Assembly (NCBI GenBank): GCA_003150225.1
Contig: QAND01000030.1
Span: 1 to 61,021 of the forward strand
Reading direction: 5' to 3'
DNA: 61,021 nucleotides
Source: Bacillota bacterium
Lineage (GTDB): Bacteria > Bacillota > Clostridia > Christensenellales > QAND01
A model generated the notes under the pieces. The model was given only the letters and a program-made list of their open reading frames with translations. It was not told the origin of the DNA and did not search any database. This document shows, piece after piece, positions 52,367 through 60,546 of this stretch. Position numbers and translations under genes: made by a program. The stretch's first letter is position 1. Each line of letters starts with the position of its first letter.

Positions 52367-53098
52367 ATGGCGCAGGAGTATATCTATGGCATCAACCCCG
52401 TAAAGGAGGCCCTTGCCGCCGGCCGGGAGTTTGAAAAGCTCTATGTGACCAAGTCCTCCCAGGCCGTGAGCCGCCTGGCCGCCAGAGTGCGGCAGAGCGG
52501 CGCGCCGGTGATCCAGGTGGACGAGCGCCGCTTGGATCAGATCATCGGGGAAAAGGTGGTTCATCAGGGCATCTGCGCCCTTTTGAGCGAGATCCCATTT
52601 GTGGAGGTGGAGGAGATCCTGGCCATGGCCCGGGAACGGGAGGAAGCGCCCCTTCTGGTGGTGCTGGACGGCGTTCAGGACCCCCACAACCTAGGGGCCA
52701 TCGCCCGGAGCGCCGAGGCCCTGGGGGCCCATGGCCTCATTTTGCCCAAGCGCCGCAGCGCGCCGGTTTCGGCTACCGCTATGAAGGCTTCTGCGGGAGC
52801 CCTCAACCATCTCCCGGTTGCAAGAGTAGGGAACCTGGCCTCCTGTCTGGATGCCCTTAAGAGGGAAGGACTCTGGATAGCGGGAGCGGATATGGGCTGC
52901 CCCGATGCCGGCAAAACCAACCTTGCCGGCCCTTTGGCCCTATGCCTGGGCGGAGAGGGGGAGGGCCTTTCTCCTCTGCTCCTGGATAAGTGCGACATCA
53001 AGGTGGGTATCCCCATGGAGGGGGCTACCAGCAGCCTTAACGTGTCGGCGGCGGCCGCCATCCTGCTCTATGAGATCGGCCAGCAGCGGAGGGGTTAG
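52367..53098 (+). CDS. rlmB: 23S rRNA (guanosine-2'-O-)-methyltransferase RlmB
   Basis: SpoU-class knotted methyltransferase, 243 residues. The N-terminal substrate domain opens with YIYGINPVKEAL. The SPOUT motifs are DGVQDPHNLGAIARSAEALG, LCLGGEGEGLSPLL and the final GATSSLNVSAAAAILLYE. Starts 1 base after the thyX stop. Confidence 0.95.
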   Translation: MAQEYIYGINPVKEALAAGREFEKLYVTKSSQAVSRLAARVRQSGAPVIQVDERRLDQIIGEKVVHQGICALLSEIPFVEVEEILAMAREREEAPLLVVLDGVQDPHNLGAIARSAEALGAHGLILPKRRSAPVSATAMKASAGALNHLPVARVGNLASCLDALKREGLWIAGADMGCPDAGKTNLAGPLALCLGGEGEGLSPLLLDKCDIKVGIPMEGATSSLNVSAAAAILLYEIGQQRRG

Positions 53099-53099
53099 G

Positions 53100-53606
53100 A
53101 TGGAGCGGGGCCCTGCCATCCTGCTGGCGGATGGCTACAATATCCTCATGGCCTGGGAAAAGGCGGGGGATATGGAGCTGTCCCATGCCAGGGAAGCTCT
53201 CATCGAGCGGATGGATAACTACGCCGGCGCCACAGGAATCCGGTGCATCCTGGTGTTTGATGGCCATCGGGCGGAGGGAAACCCTGGCAGTGTCGCCTCC
53301 TGGGACACCATGGAGGTGGTCTATACCCGGACGGGGCAAAGCGCCGACAGCTACATTGAACGGACCTGCTTTGAACTGATGGAGCGGGGCTGCCGGGTGG
53401 CTGTGGTATCGGGAGATGGGATGATTCAGAGCTTGGCCCTTGGGATGGGAGCGCTGCGCGTTACCCCGAGGGAGTTTCTGCGGGAGATGGAACGCGCTGC
53501 CCAGGAGGTGCTCCGTCAGCAGCCTGCCGGTCGAGAACGAATTAGCCTCTTGGACGGGGCGGATGCACGGACAGTGGCCATCCTGGAACGGATGCGCCGG
53601 GAATAG
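53100..53606 (+). CDS. NYN (YacP-like) endoribonuclease
   Basis: A 168-residue PIN-like NYN-domain protein, the homologue of YacP/Rae1, a ribosome-associated endoribonuclease. Acidic active-site motifs: LLADGYNILMAW, LVFDGHRAEGN, TGQSADSYIERT and VVSGDGMIQSLALGMGA. It follows rlmB by 1 base and precedes sigH, the order standard in Bacillota. Confidence 0.9.
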   Translation: MERGPAILLADGYNILMAWEKAGDMELSHAREALIERMDNYAGATGIRCILVFDGHRAEGNPGSVASWDTMEVVYTRTGQSADSYIERTCFELMERGCRVAVVSGDGMIQSLALGMGALRVTPREFLREMERAAQEVLRQQPAGRERISLLDGADARTVAILERMRRE

Positions 53607-53620
53607 AAAGGGGGAGCGCC

Positions 53621-54226
53621 ATGGAGCATTTTGAACGGTTCCGGGATCTGGAGGACGATGAATTGGTTCTTCTTGCCCGGGAAGATGACGACGCCCTTAC
53701 CTATCTGATGCTGAAATACAAGAACCTGGTCCGAGCCAAGGCCAGAAGCTATTTCCTTATGGGAGCGGATAGCGAGGATATCCTTCAGGAGGGGATGATG
53801 GGGCTCTATAAGGCTATTCGGGATTACAAGCCTGAGATGTCCAGCTTCCGGGGATTCGCGGAGCTATGCGTTACCCGGCAGATCATCAGCGCTGTTAAAA
53901 CCGCCACCCGTCAGAAGCATATGCCTCTTAACAGCTATGTGAGCCTTAATAAGCCGGTCTATGACGCCGATGACCGGACTCTCCTTGACGTGATGCCGGG
54001 CCAGTCGGCGCTGGATCCGGAGGAGATCATCCTGGGGGAGGAGAACCGTTCTGCTATGGAGGCCCACATCAAAAAGGAGCTTTCAGAGATGGAACGATCG
54101 GTCTTGGAACTGTACCTGACGGGCATGAGCTATGGGGAGATCGCGGAGCGTCTGGACCGGCCTCTGAAGAGCATCGACAACGCCCTGCAGCGCATCAAGA
54201 CCAAGCTGTCGGGATTTTTGCGGTAA
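53621..54226 (+). CDS. sigH: Sporulation RNA polymerase sigma factor SigH
   Basis: Early sporulation sigma factor, 201 residues. Region 2 has LTYLMLKYKNLVRAKARSYFLMG and DILQEGMMGLYKAIRDYKPEMSSFRGFAELCVTRQIISAV. Region 4 has ERSVLELYLTGMSYGEIAERLDRPLKSIDNALQRIKTKL. Gene context (after yacP, before tuf) and sequence fit SigH rather than SigE/F/G. Confidence 0.94.
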   Translation: MEHFERFRDLEDDELVLLAREDDDALTYLMLKYKNLVRAKARSYFLMGADSEDILQEGMMGLYKAIRDYKPEMSSFRGFAELCVTRQIISAVKTATRQKHMPLNSYVSLNKPVYDADDRTLLDVMPGQSALDPEEIILGEENRSAMEAHIKKELSEMERSVLELYLTGMSYGEIAERLDRPLKSIDNALQRIKTKLSGFLR

Positions 54227-54240
54227 TCGGCCCAAATCCG

Positions 54241-54269
54241 TTGACAAACCCCTGGGGATGGGCTAGAAT
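54241..54269 (+). promoter_or_regulatory. Promoter of tRNA-Gly and tuf
   Basis: TTGACA, a 17-base spacer and TAGAAT, 35 bases before the tRNA. Confidence 0.8.
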
Positions 54270-54303
54270 GTTACTCGCATAATTTATGAGATTTGGCACA
54301 TTT

Positions 54304-54377
54304 GCGGGTGTAGCTCAGTGGTAGAGCACCGGCTTCCCAAGCCGGCTATGTGGGTTCGATTCCCATCACCCGCTCCA
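54304..54377 (+). tRNA. tRNA-Gly (CCC)
   Basis: Complete cloverleaf: acceptor GCGGGTG/CACCCGC, D-arm TAGCTCAGTGGTAGAGCA, anticodon loop TTCCCAA with anticodon CCC, T-arm with GGTTCGATTCC, discriminator T and encoded CCA. Followed at 53 bases by tuf, probably transcribed together. Confidence 0.95.
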
Positions 54378-54429
54378 ATTCTAACCAAAAGCGGCTGGGT
54401 TGCCGCCCTAAGCAAAAGGAGAGAGAGAA

Positions 54430-55638
54430 ATGGCGAAAGCGAAATTTGAGCGGACGAAGCCCCATGTAAACATTGGGACCATCGGGCACGTGGACCATGG
54501 CAAGACGACGCTGACGGCGGCAATCACCATGGTGCTGAGCAAGCAGGGCCATGCGGAGGCGACGAAGTACGACGAGATCGACAAGGCGCCGGAAGAGCGG
54601 GAGCGTGGAATCACCATCAACACGGCGCACGTGGAGTATGAGACGGACAACCGTCACTATGCCCATGTGGACTGCCCCGGCCACGCGGACTATGTGAAGA
54701 ACATGATCACCGGGGCGGCGCAGATGGACGGTGCGATTCTGGTGGTAAGCGCGGCGGACGGCCCGATGCCCCAGACCCGGGAGCACATTCTGCTGGCCCG
54801 TCAGGTAGGGGTGCCGTACATCATCGTGTTCATGAACAAGGTGGATATGGTGGACGACGAGGAGCTGTTGGAGCTGGTGGAGATGGAGATCCGGGATCTG
54901 CTGAGCACCTACGAGTTTCCCGGGGACGATATTCCGGTGATCCGTGGAAGCGCGCTGAAGGCGCTGGAGGCGGCGCAGAGCGACGCAGACGTAAGCAGCG
55001 ATCCCTGGTGCAAGCCCATCTTTGAGCTGATGGATGCGGTGGACAGCTACATTCCCACGCCGGAGCGTGCCAGCGACCTGCCGTTCCTGATGCCGGTAGA
55101 GGATGTATTCAGCATCACGGGCCGCGGTACGGTAGCGACGGGGCGTGTGGAGCGCGGAACGGTAAAGATCCAGGATACGGTGGAGATCGTAGGTCTGCGG
55201 GAGACCCGGAGCACGGTGGTAACGGGAGTAGAGATGTTCCGGAAGCTGTTAGACCAGGCCATGGCGGGCGACAACATCGGGGTACTGCTGCGGGGCGTGC
55301 AGCGTACGGAGATTGAGCGCGGGCAGGTGCTGGCGAAACCGGGGACGATTCATCCCCACACCCATTTCAATGGTCAGGTATACGTGCTGACCAAGGAAGA
55401 GGGAGGTCGTCATACGCCGTTCTTCAACGGATACCGTCCGCAGTTTTACTTCCGGACCACGGACGTAACGGGAGTGATCAAGCTGCCGGAGGGCGTGGAG
55501 ATGGTGATGCCGGGCGACAACATCGACATGGAGATCACGCTGATCACGCCCATCGCGTTGGAGGAAGGGCTGCGGTTTGCAATCCGTGAGGGTGGCCGTA
55601 CGGTAGCCTCTGGCGTTGTCACTGGCGTTATCGAGTAA
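54430..55638 (+). CDS. tuf: Translation elongation factor Tu
   Basis: GTPase that brings aminoacyl-tRNA to the ribosome, 402 residues. G motifs: GHVDHGKTT, the switch region [22 protein letters not shown] and [11 protein letters not shown]. Domains 2 and 3 are complete to [16 protein letters not shown] precedes the ATG. Its own terminator follows. Confidence 0.98.
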   Translation: MAKAKFERTKPHVNIGTIGHVDHGKTTLTAAITMVLSKQGHAEATKYDEIDKAPEERERGITINTAHVEYETDNRHYAHVDCPGHADYVKNMITGAAQMDGAILVVSAADGPMPQTREHILLARQVGVPYIIVFMNKVDMVDDEELLELVEMEIRDLLSTYEFPGDDIPVIRGSALKALEAAQSDADVSSDPWCKPIFELMDAVDSYIPTPERASDLPFLMPVEDVFSITGRGTVATGRVERGTVKIQDTVEIVGLRETRSTVVTGVEMFRKLLDQAMAGDNIGVLLRGVQRTEIERGQVLAKPGTIHPHTHFNGQVYVLTKEEGGRHTPFFNGYRPQFYFRTTDVTGVIKLPEGVEMVMPGDNIDMEITLITPIALEEGLRFAIREGGRTVASGVVTGVIE

Positions 55639-55656
55639 ATAATTCTGTGAATCTGG

Positions 55657-55686
55657 GGTCAAGGGCCAATGCCTAGGCCCCTTTTT
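55657..55686 (+). terminator. Terminator of tuf
   Basis: Stem AAGGGCC/GGCCC with C-T-rich tail CTTTTTC. The stem is short, so it may be partial. Confidence 0.55.
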
Positions 55687-55696
55687 CTACCCTTTT

Positions 55697-55733
55697 AGCG
55701 GACAAAAAGCCCCAATGCGGGGGCTTGTCCGCT
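55697..55733. promoter_or_regulatory. Strong hairpin between tuf and rpmG
   Basis: AGCGGAC/GTCCGCT and AAGCCCC/GGGGCTT form a two-part stem with an AAA bulge, right before the rpmG promoter. It lacks a trailing U-run on the plus strand, so it could be a protein site or a weak terminator. Confidence 0.4.
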
Positions 55734-55742
55734 AAATTTGCG

Positions 55743-55771
55743 TTGACAGCATTTGGCGGTTATGCTATTCT
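55743..55771 (+). promoter_or_regulatory. Promoter of rpmG-secE-nusG
   Basis: TTGACA, a 17-base spacer and TATTCT, about 67 bases upstream of rpmG. Confidence 0.7.
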
Positions 55772-55837
55772 TTATAGGCTAACCCCATAAGGGGCTTTTC
55801 TTAATCATGTTCAAAACCAGCTTAGGAGGTGTTTACC

Positions 55838-55987
55838 ATGCGCGTAAAAGTGACTTTGGCTTGCAGCGAGTGTAAACAGCGGAATTATGACACTATGAAG
55901 AATAAAAAGAATGATCCGGACAGGCTTGAGCTGAACAAGTACTGCAAGTTCTGCAAAAAGCACACCTCCCATAAAGAAACCCGGTAG
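55838..55987 (+). CDS. rpmG: 50S ribosomal protein L33
   Basis: A 49-residue zinc-type (C+) L33 with the CSEC and CKFC pairs intact and a [15 protein letters not shown] middle. AGGAGGT precedes the ATG. First gene of the rpmG-secE-nusG unit; too short for many gene finders. Confidence 0.95.
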   Translation: MRVKVTLACSECKQRNYDTMKNKKNDPDRLELNKYCKFCKKHTSHKETR

Positions 55988-56001
55988 GGCGGGGGAGCGA
56001 G

Positions 56002-56235
56002 ATGGCAAAACCGGTTATCAGCAAAAAAAGCGCGGAGAAGAAGCCCAATATCTTTGTCCGCATGAAACGATACTTCAAAGAGGTCGGAGCGGAGCTTAAA
56101 AAGACCGTGTGGCCCACCAAAAAGGACCTGGTCAAGTACACCGGCGTGGTACTGGCCTTTATCGTGGTTTTTGCTGTGGTGGTGGGAGCCATGGACTTTG
56201 CTTTGGTGGAACTGCTGAACCTCATCGTACGATAG
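56002..56235 (+). CDS. secE: Preprotein translocase subunit SecE
   Basis: A 77-residue SecYEG subunit: a basic amphipathic helix (FKEVGAELKKTVWPTKKDLVKY, about 30-52) is followed by one membrane helix (VLAFIVVFAVVVGAMDFAL). 14 bases after rpmG, 12 before nusG. Confidence 0.95.
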   Translation: MAKPVISKKSAEKKPNIFVRMKRYFKEVGAELKKTVWPTKKDLVKYTGVVLAFIVVFAVVVGAMDFALVELLNLIVR

Positions 56236-56247
56236 GGGAGCATAGCC

Positions 56248-56769
56248 ATGAGCGAAGAAAAAGCCTATTGGTATGTGGTTCATACCTATAGCGGATATGA
56301 GAATAAGGTAAAAGCCAACCTGGAGAAGGCGGTGGAGAACCGTGGTCTCCAGGACTATATCGTCGAGGTAAAGGTGCCCATGGAGGACACCATCGAGATC
56401 AAGAACGGCAAGCGGAAAACCGTGGCCCGGAAGGTCTACCCCGGCTATGTAATGGTGAAGATGATCCTCACCGATGAGAGTTGGTACGTGGTGCGCAATA
56501 CCCGTGGCGTTACGGGATTTGTGGGCCCGGGATCCCGCCCCATCCCCCTTTCGGACGAAGAGGTCCGGCTGACGGGGGTGGAGGACGTGCCCATCGTGCT
56601 GGATGTGGAGGTAGGCCAGACGGTCACCATCACCTCCGGTCCCTTGGAGAGCTTTGTGGGCGTCATCGAGGAAATCAACAAGGAACGGCAGAAGCTGCGG
56701 GTGTCCGTCAATATGTTTGGACGGGAAACCATGGTGGAGCTGGACTTTGTCCAGGTACGCCGGGTATAA
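56248..56769 (+). CDS. nusG: Transcription termination/antitermination protein NusG
   Basis: Couples RNA polymerase with ribosomes and Rho, 173 residues. The NGN domain has YWYVVHTYSGYENKVKANLEK and PGYVMVKM. The C-terminal KOW motif is GQTVTITSGPLESFVGVIEEIN. It is followed by the structured leader of rplK. Confidence 0.96.
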   Translation: MSEEKAYWYVVHTYSGYENKVKANLEKAVENRGLQDYIVEVKVPMEDTIEIKNGKRKTVARKVYPGYVMVKMILTDESWYVVRNTRGVTGFVGPGSRPIPLSDEEVRLTGVEDVPIVLDVEVGQTVTITSGPLESFVGVIEEINKERQKLRVSVNMFGRETMVELDFVQVRRV

Positions 56770-56789
56770 CGACACCCCCGCTCAATCAT

Positions 56790-56880
56790 TTGTTTCCGAC
56801 TGCGCGGACGCGCAGAAAGACCGGGCACAGCCCGGGGTGGGAGGGTATTTCCCGCTAAAACCACTATATTCAATGGAGGT
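56790..56880 (+). promoter_or_regulatory. Structured leader before rplK
   Basis: Between nusG and rplK: hairpins TGCGCG-ga-CGCGCA (56801-56814) and CCGGG-cacag-CCCGG (56821-56835). These are followed by GTGGGAGGG...CCGCTAAAACCAC, where GTGG pairs CCAC (56837-56864). This resembles the kind of leader that ribosomal protein L1 or L11 could bind; the family is not certain. Confidence 0.45.
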
Positions 56881-56886
56881 GCAACC

Positions 56887-57312
56887 ATGGCAAAGAAGGT
56901 TGCAGGATTTATCAAACTGCAGATTCCCGCGGGCAAGGCAACGCCCGCACCGCCGGTTGGTCCCGCACTGGGCCAGCATGGCGTCAACATCATGGGTTTT
57001 TGTAAGGAATTCAACGAGCGTACCGCCAAAGACGCGGGCTTGATCATCCCTGTGGTGATCACCGTGTATGCGGATCACTCCTTCTCCTTCATCACCAAGA
57101 CCCCCCCCGCAGCGGTGCTGATCAAGCGGGCGCTGAACCTGGAGAGCGGCAGCGGCCGTCCCAATCGGGATAAGGTCGCTACCATCACCCGTGCTCAGCT
57201 GGAGGAGATCGCCAAGATGAAGATGCCGGATTTGAATGCCGCCAGCGTGGAAGCTGCCATGAGCATGATAGCCGGAACCTGTCGGAGCATGGGCGTCGTC
57301 GTCGCCGACTAA
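56887..57312 (+). CDS. rplK: 50S ribosomal protein L11
   Basis: A 141-residue L11 that binds the GTPase-associated rRNA. N-terminal [41 protein letters not shown] sequence and C-terminal [17 protein letters not shown] are intact. GGAGG precedes the ATG. Confidence 0.97.
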   Translation: MAKKVAGFIKLQIPAGKATPAPPVGPALGQHGVNIMGFCKEFNERTAKDAGLIIPVVITVYADHSFSFITKTPPAAVLIKRALNLESGSGRPNRDKVATITRAQLEEIAKMKMPDLNAASVEAAMSMIAGTCRSMGVVVAD

Positions 57313-57369
57313 TACTGGGTGGGAGCAGGGAAGTTGCCCTGCGCTTGAACCACAAGGAGGTAATTTTTC

Positions 57370-58062
57370 ATGAAACATGGCAAAAAGTATATGGATAGCC
57401 TTGCCCTCATCGACCGGCAGAAGCAGTATGATCTGGCCGACGCCATCGAGCTTGTAAAGCAGACCAGCAAGGCAAAGTTTGACGAGACCATCGGGCTGTC
57501 GGTAAAACTGGGCGTTGATCCCCGCCATGCGGACCAGCAGGTGCGTGGCGCCGTGGTTCTGCCCCATGGTACCGGCAAGAACGTGAAGGTTTTGGTATTC
57601 GCCAAGGGCGAAAAGGCCGACGAGGCACAGGCCGCCGGCGCCGATTTCGTGGGTGCGGAGGATTTGGTTGCCAAAATCCAGCAGGAAGGCTGGCTGGATT
57701 TCGACGTGGCGGTAGCCACCCCCGATATGATGGGTACCATCGGACGGATTGCCCGTATCCTGGGACCCCGGGGCTTGATGCCCAACCCCAAGAGTGGTAC
57801 CGTGACCCCTGACGTCACCCGGGCCATCAACGAGATCAAAGCCGGTAAGGTGGAGTACCGTGTGGACCGCACCAGCATCGTGAATGTTCCCGTGGGCAAG
57901 GCCTCCTTTGAGGCGGAGAAGCTCAACGAGAATATCTCCATTTTGATGGACGCCATCGTTCGGGCAAAACCTGCCGCCGCCAAGGGCACCTATCTCAGAA
58001 GCGTGACGGTGTCCAGCACCATGGGCCCCGGCATCAAGCTGAACCCCCAGCGGTTCCTGTAA
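57370..58062 (+). CDS. rplA: 50S ribosomal protein L1
   Basis: A 230-residue L1 of the L1 stalk: [27 protein letters not shown], then [21 protein letters not shown] and [21 protein letters not shown] precedes the ATG. Followed by a separate promoter and the L10 leader. Confidence 0.97.
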   Translation: MKHGKKYMDSLALIDRQKQYDLADAIELVKQTSKAKFDETIGLSVKLGVDPRHADQQVRGAVVLPHGTGKNVKVLVFAKGEKADEAQAAGADFVGAEDLVAKIQQEGWLDFDVAVATPDMMGTIGRIARILGPRGLMPNPKSGTVTPDVTRAINEIKAGKVEYRVDRTSIVNVPVGKASFEAEKLNENISILMDAIVRAKPAAAKGTYLRSVTVSSTMGPGIKLNPQRFL

Positions 58063-58068
58063 GAGGGA

Positions 58069-58097
58069 TTGACAAAGCCCGCCGGGTTTGTTAAACT
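58069..58097 (+). promoter_or_regulatory. Promoter of rplJ-rplL
   Basis: TTGACA, a 17-base spacer and TAAACT directly after the rplA stop. Confidence 0.75.
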
Positions 58098-58103
58098 CAT
58101 TGG

Positions 58104-58250
58104 GTAACAAGAGAATATCATCCAACCGTAGACAGCAGGGACGGCGTTGCCGTTTAAACATCCAGCCGAGGTGGGAAGCGCATAACCTTTGTTTTGTGTT
58201 ACGCCCCCGAAGTATGCTGTTTCGGGGGCTTTTTCACAGGAGGTGAAACA
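58104..58250 (+). ncRNA. Ribosomal L10 leader RNA
   Basis: The leader has the L10-leader hallmarks CCGTAGACAGCAGG and CCAGCCGAGG and ends with a terminator-like hairpin GCCCCCGAA/TTCGGGGGC plus T-run (58203-58236) just before rplJ. Free L10(L12)4 complex would bind and reduce expression of rplJ-rplL. Confidence 0.9.
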
Positions 58251-58775
58251 ATGTCGGAAGCAATTAAAATGAAGGAAGCAGTGGTTGCGGAGATCGCAGA
58301 GAAACTGCAGAACAGCAAGAGCGCAGTATTCATCGATTATCGCGGCCTCACTGTGGAGGAGGTCACCGGCCTTCGGAACGAGTTTCGGAATGCCGGGGTG
58401 GAGTATCGGGTTCTGAAGAACACCATGATTGCCCGGGCTGTGGAGCAGCTCGGTATCGAGGGGTGTGAGCCCTACCTGGCCGGTCCTACCGCTGTGGCCT
58501 TTGGGTACGATGACGCGGTAACGCCCGCGAAGCTCATCAACGACTTCATCAAGAAGAACAAGAAAACCGAGATCAAATGCGGGATTCTTAACGGCAAGGT
58601 GCTGGATCAGAAGGGTGTTGTAGCCCTGGCGGATCTGCCCAGCCGCGAGGTTCTCATTGCGACGGTGCTGGGCACTATGAACGCGCCTGTCACTGGTTTC
58701 GTGTCCGCTCTGGCGGGCATTCCCAAGAAGCTCCTCTACGCTCTCAATGCCATTGCAGAGCAGAAGGGCGCCTAA
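58251..58775 (+). CDS. rplJ: 50S ribosomal protein L10
   Basis: A 174-residue L10 that anchors L7/L12 dimers. N-terminal KMKEAVVAEIAEKLQNSKSAVFIDYRGLTVEEV-type sequence, C-terminal helix for L7/L12 binding. ATG at 58251 is chosen for the AGGAGGT site. Confidence 0.97.
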   Translation: MSEAIKMKEAVVAEIAEKLQNSKSAVFIDYRGLTVEEVTGLRNEFRNAGVEYRVLKNTMIARAVEQLGIEGCEPYLAGPTAVAFGYDDAVTPAKLINDFIKKNKKTEIKCGILNGKVLDQKGVVALADLPSREVLIATVLGTMNAPVTGFVSALAGIPKKLLYALNAIAEQKGA

Positions 58776-58828
58776 AACCCGCCGGAAACCGGCAACCATA
58801 TTTCATCATCATTTAGGAGGAAAATCAA

Positions 58829-59206
58829 ATGAATAAAGAGCAGATCATCGAAGCCATCGCCGCTATGAGCGTACTGGAGCTGTCCGAGCTGGTAAAAGAG
58901 CTGGAGGAGAAGTTCGGCGTGTCCGCCGCTGCTCCCGTTGCCGTTGCCGCTGCCCCCGCCGCTGGCGGCGCCGCTGCTGAGGCCGCTGAGGAGAAGACCG
59001 AGTTCGACGTTATCCTCAAAGAGGTTGGCGGTGAGAAGATCAAGGTCATCAAGGTTGTTCGCGAGGCTACCGGCCTGGGCCTGAAGGAAGCCAAGGATCT
59101 GGTGGACGGCGCTCCCAAGGCTGTCAAAGAGGGTATCTCCAAAGAGGATGCCGACAAGCTGGCTGCTTCCCTCACCGAGGTTGGCGCTACTGTGGAAGTA
59201 AAATAA
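58829..59206 (+). CDS. rplL: 50S ribosomal protein L7/L12
   Basis: A 125-residue stalk protein: N-terminal dimer domain, Ala/Pro-rich hinge (about 32-50), C-terminal domain [43 protein letters not shown]. It ends at a strong terminator, so rpoB is not co-transcribed from here. Confidence 0.98.
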   Translation: MNKEQIIEAIAAMSVLELSELVKELEEKFGVSAAAPVAVAAAPAAGGAAAEAAEEKTEFDVILKEVGGEKIKVIKVVREATGLGLKEAKDLVDGAPKAVKEGISKEDADKLAASLTEVGATVEVK

Positions 59207-59220
59207 GCGTGTGACGCATG

Positions 59221-59250
59221 GCGCCGGGCAATCTGCCCGGCGCTTTTTTC
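59221..59250 (+). terminator. Terminator after rplL
   Basis: Perfect stem GCGCCGGGCA-atc-TGCCCGGCGC followed by six T residues. Confidence 0.95.
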
Positions 59251-59304
59251 TTTCCGAAAGATATTTCTGTGCTATACTAATTTCATATGAAAGGGGGAGC
59301 TAGC

Positions 59305-60462
59305 ATGGAATATCGGGCATTGGGCGCAACAGGAATGCAGGTCAGCCGGGTGGGCTTTGGAGGAGAACATCTGGAGGGCATGGAATACCGGGATGTGGAG
59401 GCGGTGGTTCACGCTGCTTTGGACGCCGGAATCAATATGATGGATTGTTTTATGGCGGAGCCCCATGTGCGGAGCAACATCGGAAAAGCTTTGGGCCGGC
59501 GCCGCCCCGAGATGCAGATCCAGGGGCATATCGGCGCCTGCTGGCTGGGGGGGCAATACAAGCGGAGCCGGGATCTCGATCAGTGTAAAGCGGCGTTTTC
59601 CGATCTGCTTACCCGGATGGATACCGATTATTTGGATGTGGGGATGATCCACTATGTGGATACCCAGGAGGATCTATCGCGGATGCTGGAAAACGGCATT
59701 TTGAACTATGCTCAGGAGCTGAAGCAGAAGGGAATGATTCGCGCCATTGGGGTCAGTTCCCACGATCCTGGTGTGGCGCTCAGCCTGGTGGAGACTGGGG
59801 TCATCGAGGTGTTGATGTTCAGCATCAACGCCGCCTATGATCTGTTGGATGCCGGCGTATCGGTGGATGATCTCATCAAGGCGGATCTGGTGCGGGAAGG
59901 CAAAGACCTGCATGGAATCCATCCTGCTCGTCAGCGGCTCTACGAGGCCTGTGAGGCGCGTGGAGTGGGGATTACCGTTATGAAGCCCTTTGGTGCGGGG
60001 AAGCTTTTAAAGGAGGAGCTATCCCCCTTTGGAGCCCCTATGACGCCGATCCAGTGTATCCATTATTGCCTGACCCGCCCAGGAGTGGCCAGCGTTCTGG
60101 CGGGGTATCGGAGTCCGGCGGAGGTGGAAGCTGCCGTTGCCTATGAGTCCGCCACGCCGGAGGAACGGGATTACAGCCCGTTTTTGGGCGCTACACAGCT
60201 CTATTCCATGGCGGGGAACTGTATGTACTGCAATCACTGCCTGCCCTGTCCTGCCCGCATTGATGTGGCCCAGGTCAACAAGTACCTGGATTTAGCGCTG
60301 GTAGCGGAGGGCAAGGTGCCGGATACCGTGCGGGAGCATTATCTTGCCATGGAGACCCATGGAGAGGATTGCATTGCCTGCCGCAGCTGTGAGAGCAACT
60401 GCCCCTTTGGAGTGCCGGTGGTGGAACGGATGAAAAAGGCCAAAGAAGTATTCGGCCGATGA
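59305..60462 (+). CDS. Aldo/keto reductase with C-terminal [4Fe-4S] clusters
   Basis: A 385-residue protein of the bacterial AKR family with a ferredoxin-like tail. The TIM barrel begins MEYRALGATGMQVSRVGFGG and holds VIEVLMFSINAAYDLL. The C-terminal CMYCNHCLPCP and CIACRSCESNCPFG motifs bind two clusters. It likely oxidises or reduces a carbonyl with NAD(P)H and Fe-S electron flow. ATG at 59305 is preferred over one 18 bases upstream for the GGGGGAG site. Confidence 0.9.
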   Translation: MEYRALGATGMQVSRVGFGGEHLEGMEYRDVEAVVHAALDAGINMMDCFMAEPHVRSNIGKALGRRRPEMQIQGHIGACWLGGQYKRSRDLDQCKAAFSDLLTRMDTDYLDVGMIHYVDTQEDLSRMLENGILNYAQELKQKGMIRAIGVSSHDPGVALSLVETGVIEVLMFSINAAYDLLDAGVSVDDLIKADLVREGKDLHGIHPARQRLYEACEARGVGITVMKPFGAGKLLKEELSPFGAPMTPIQCIHYCLTRPGVASVLAGYRSPAEVEAAVAYESATPEERDYSPFLGATQLYSMAGNCMYCNHCLPCPARIDVAQVNKYLDLALVAEGKVPDTVREHYLAMETHGEDCIACRSCESNCPFGVPVVERMKKAKEVFGR

Positions 60463-60497
60463 AAAGATGCAAGGTTTTCTCATGGGGAGGCCTGTGC

Positions 60498-60503
60498 TAT
60501 AAT
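60498..60503 (+). promoter_or_regulatory. -10 element upstream of ddh
   Basis: TATAAT about 49 bases before the ddh start; the -35 is not clear. Confidence 0.5.
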
Positions 60504-60546
60504 AGGGAACAAAAAACGGGCGGTATCGCCTTGGGAGGAAATGCAG

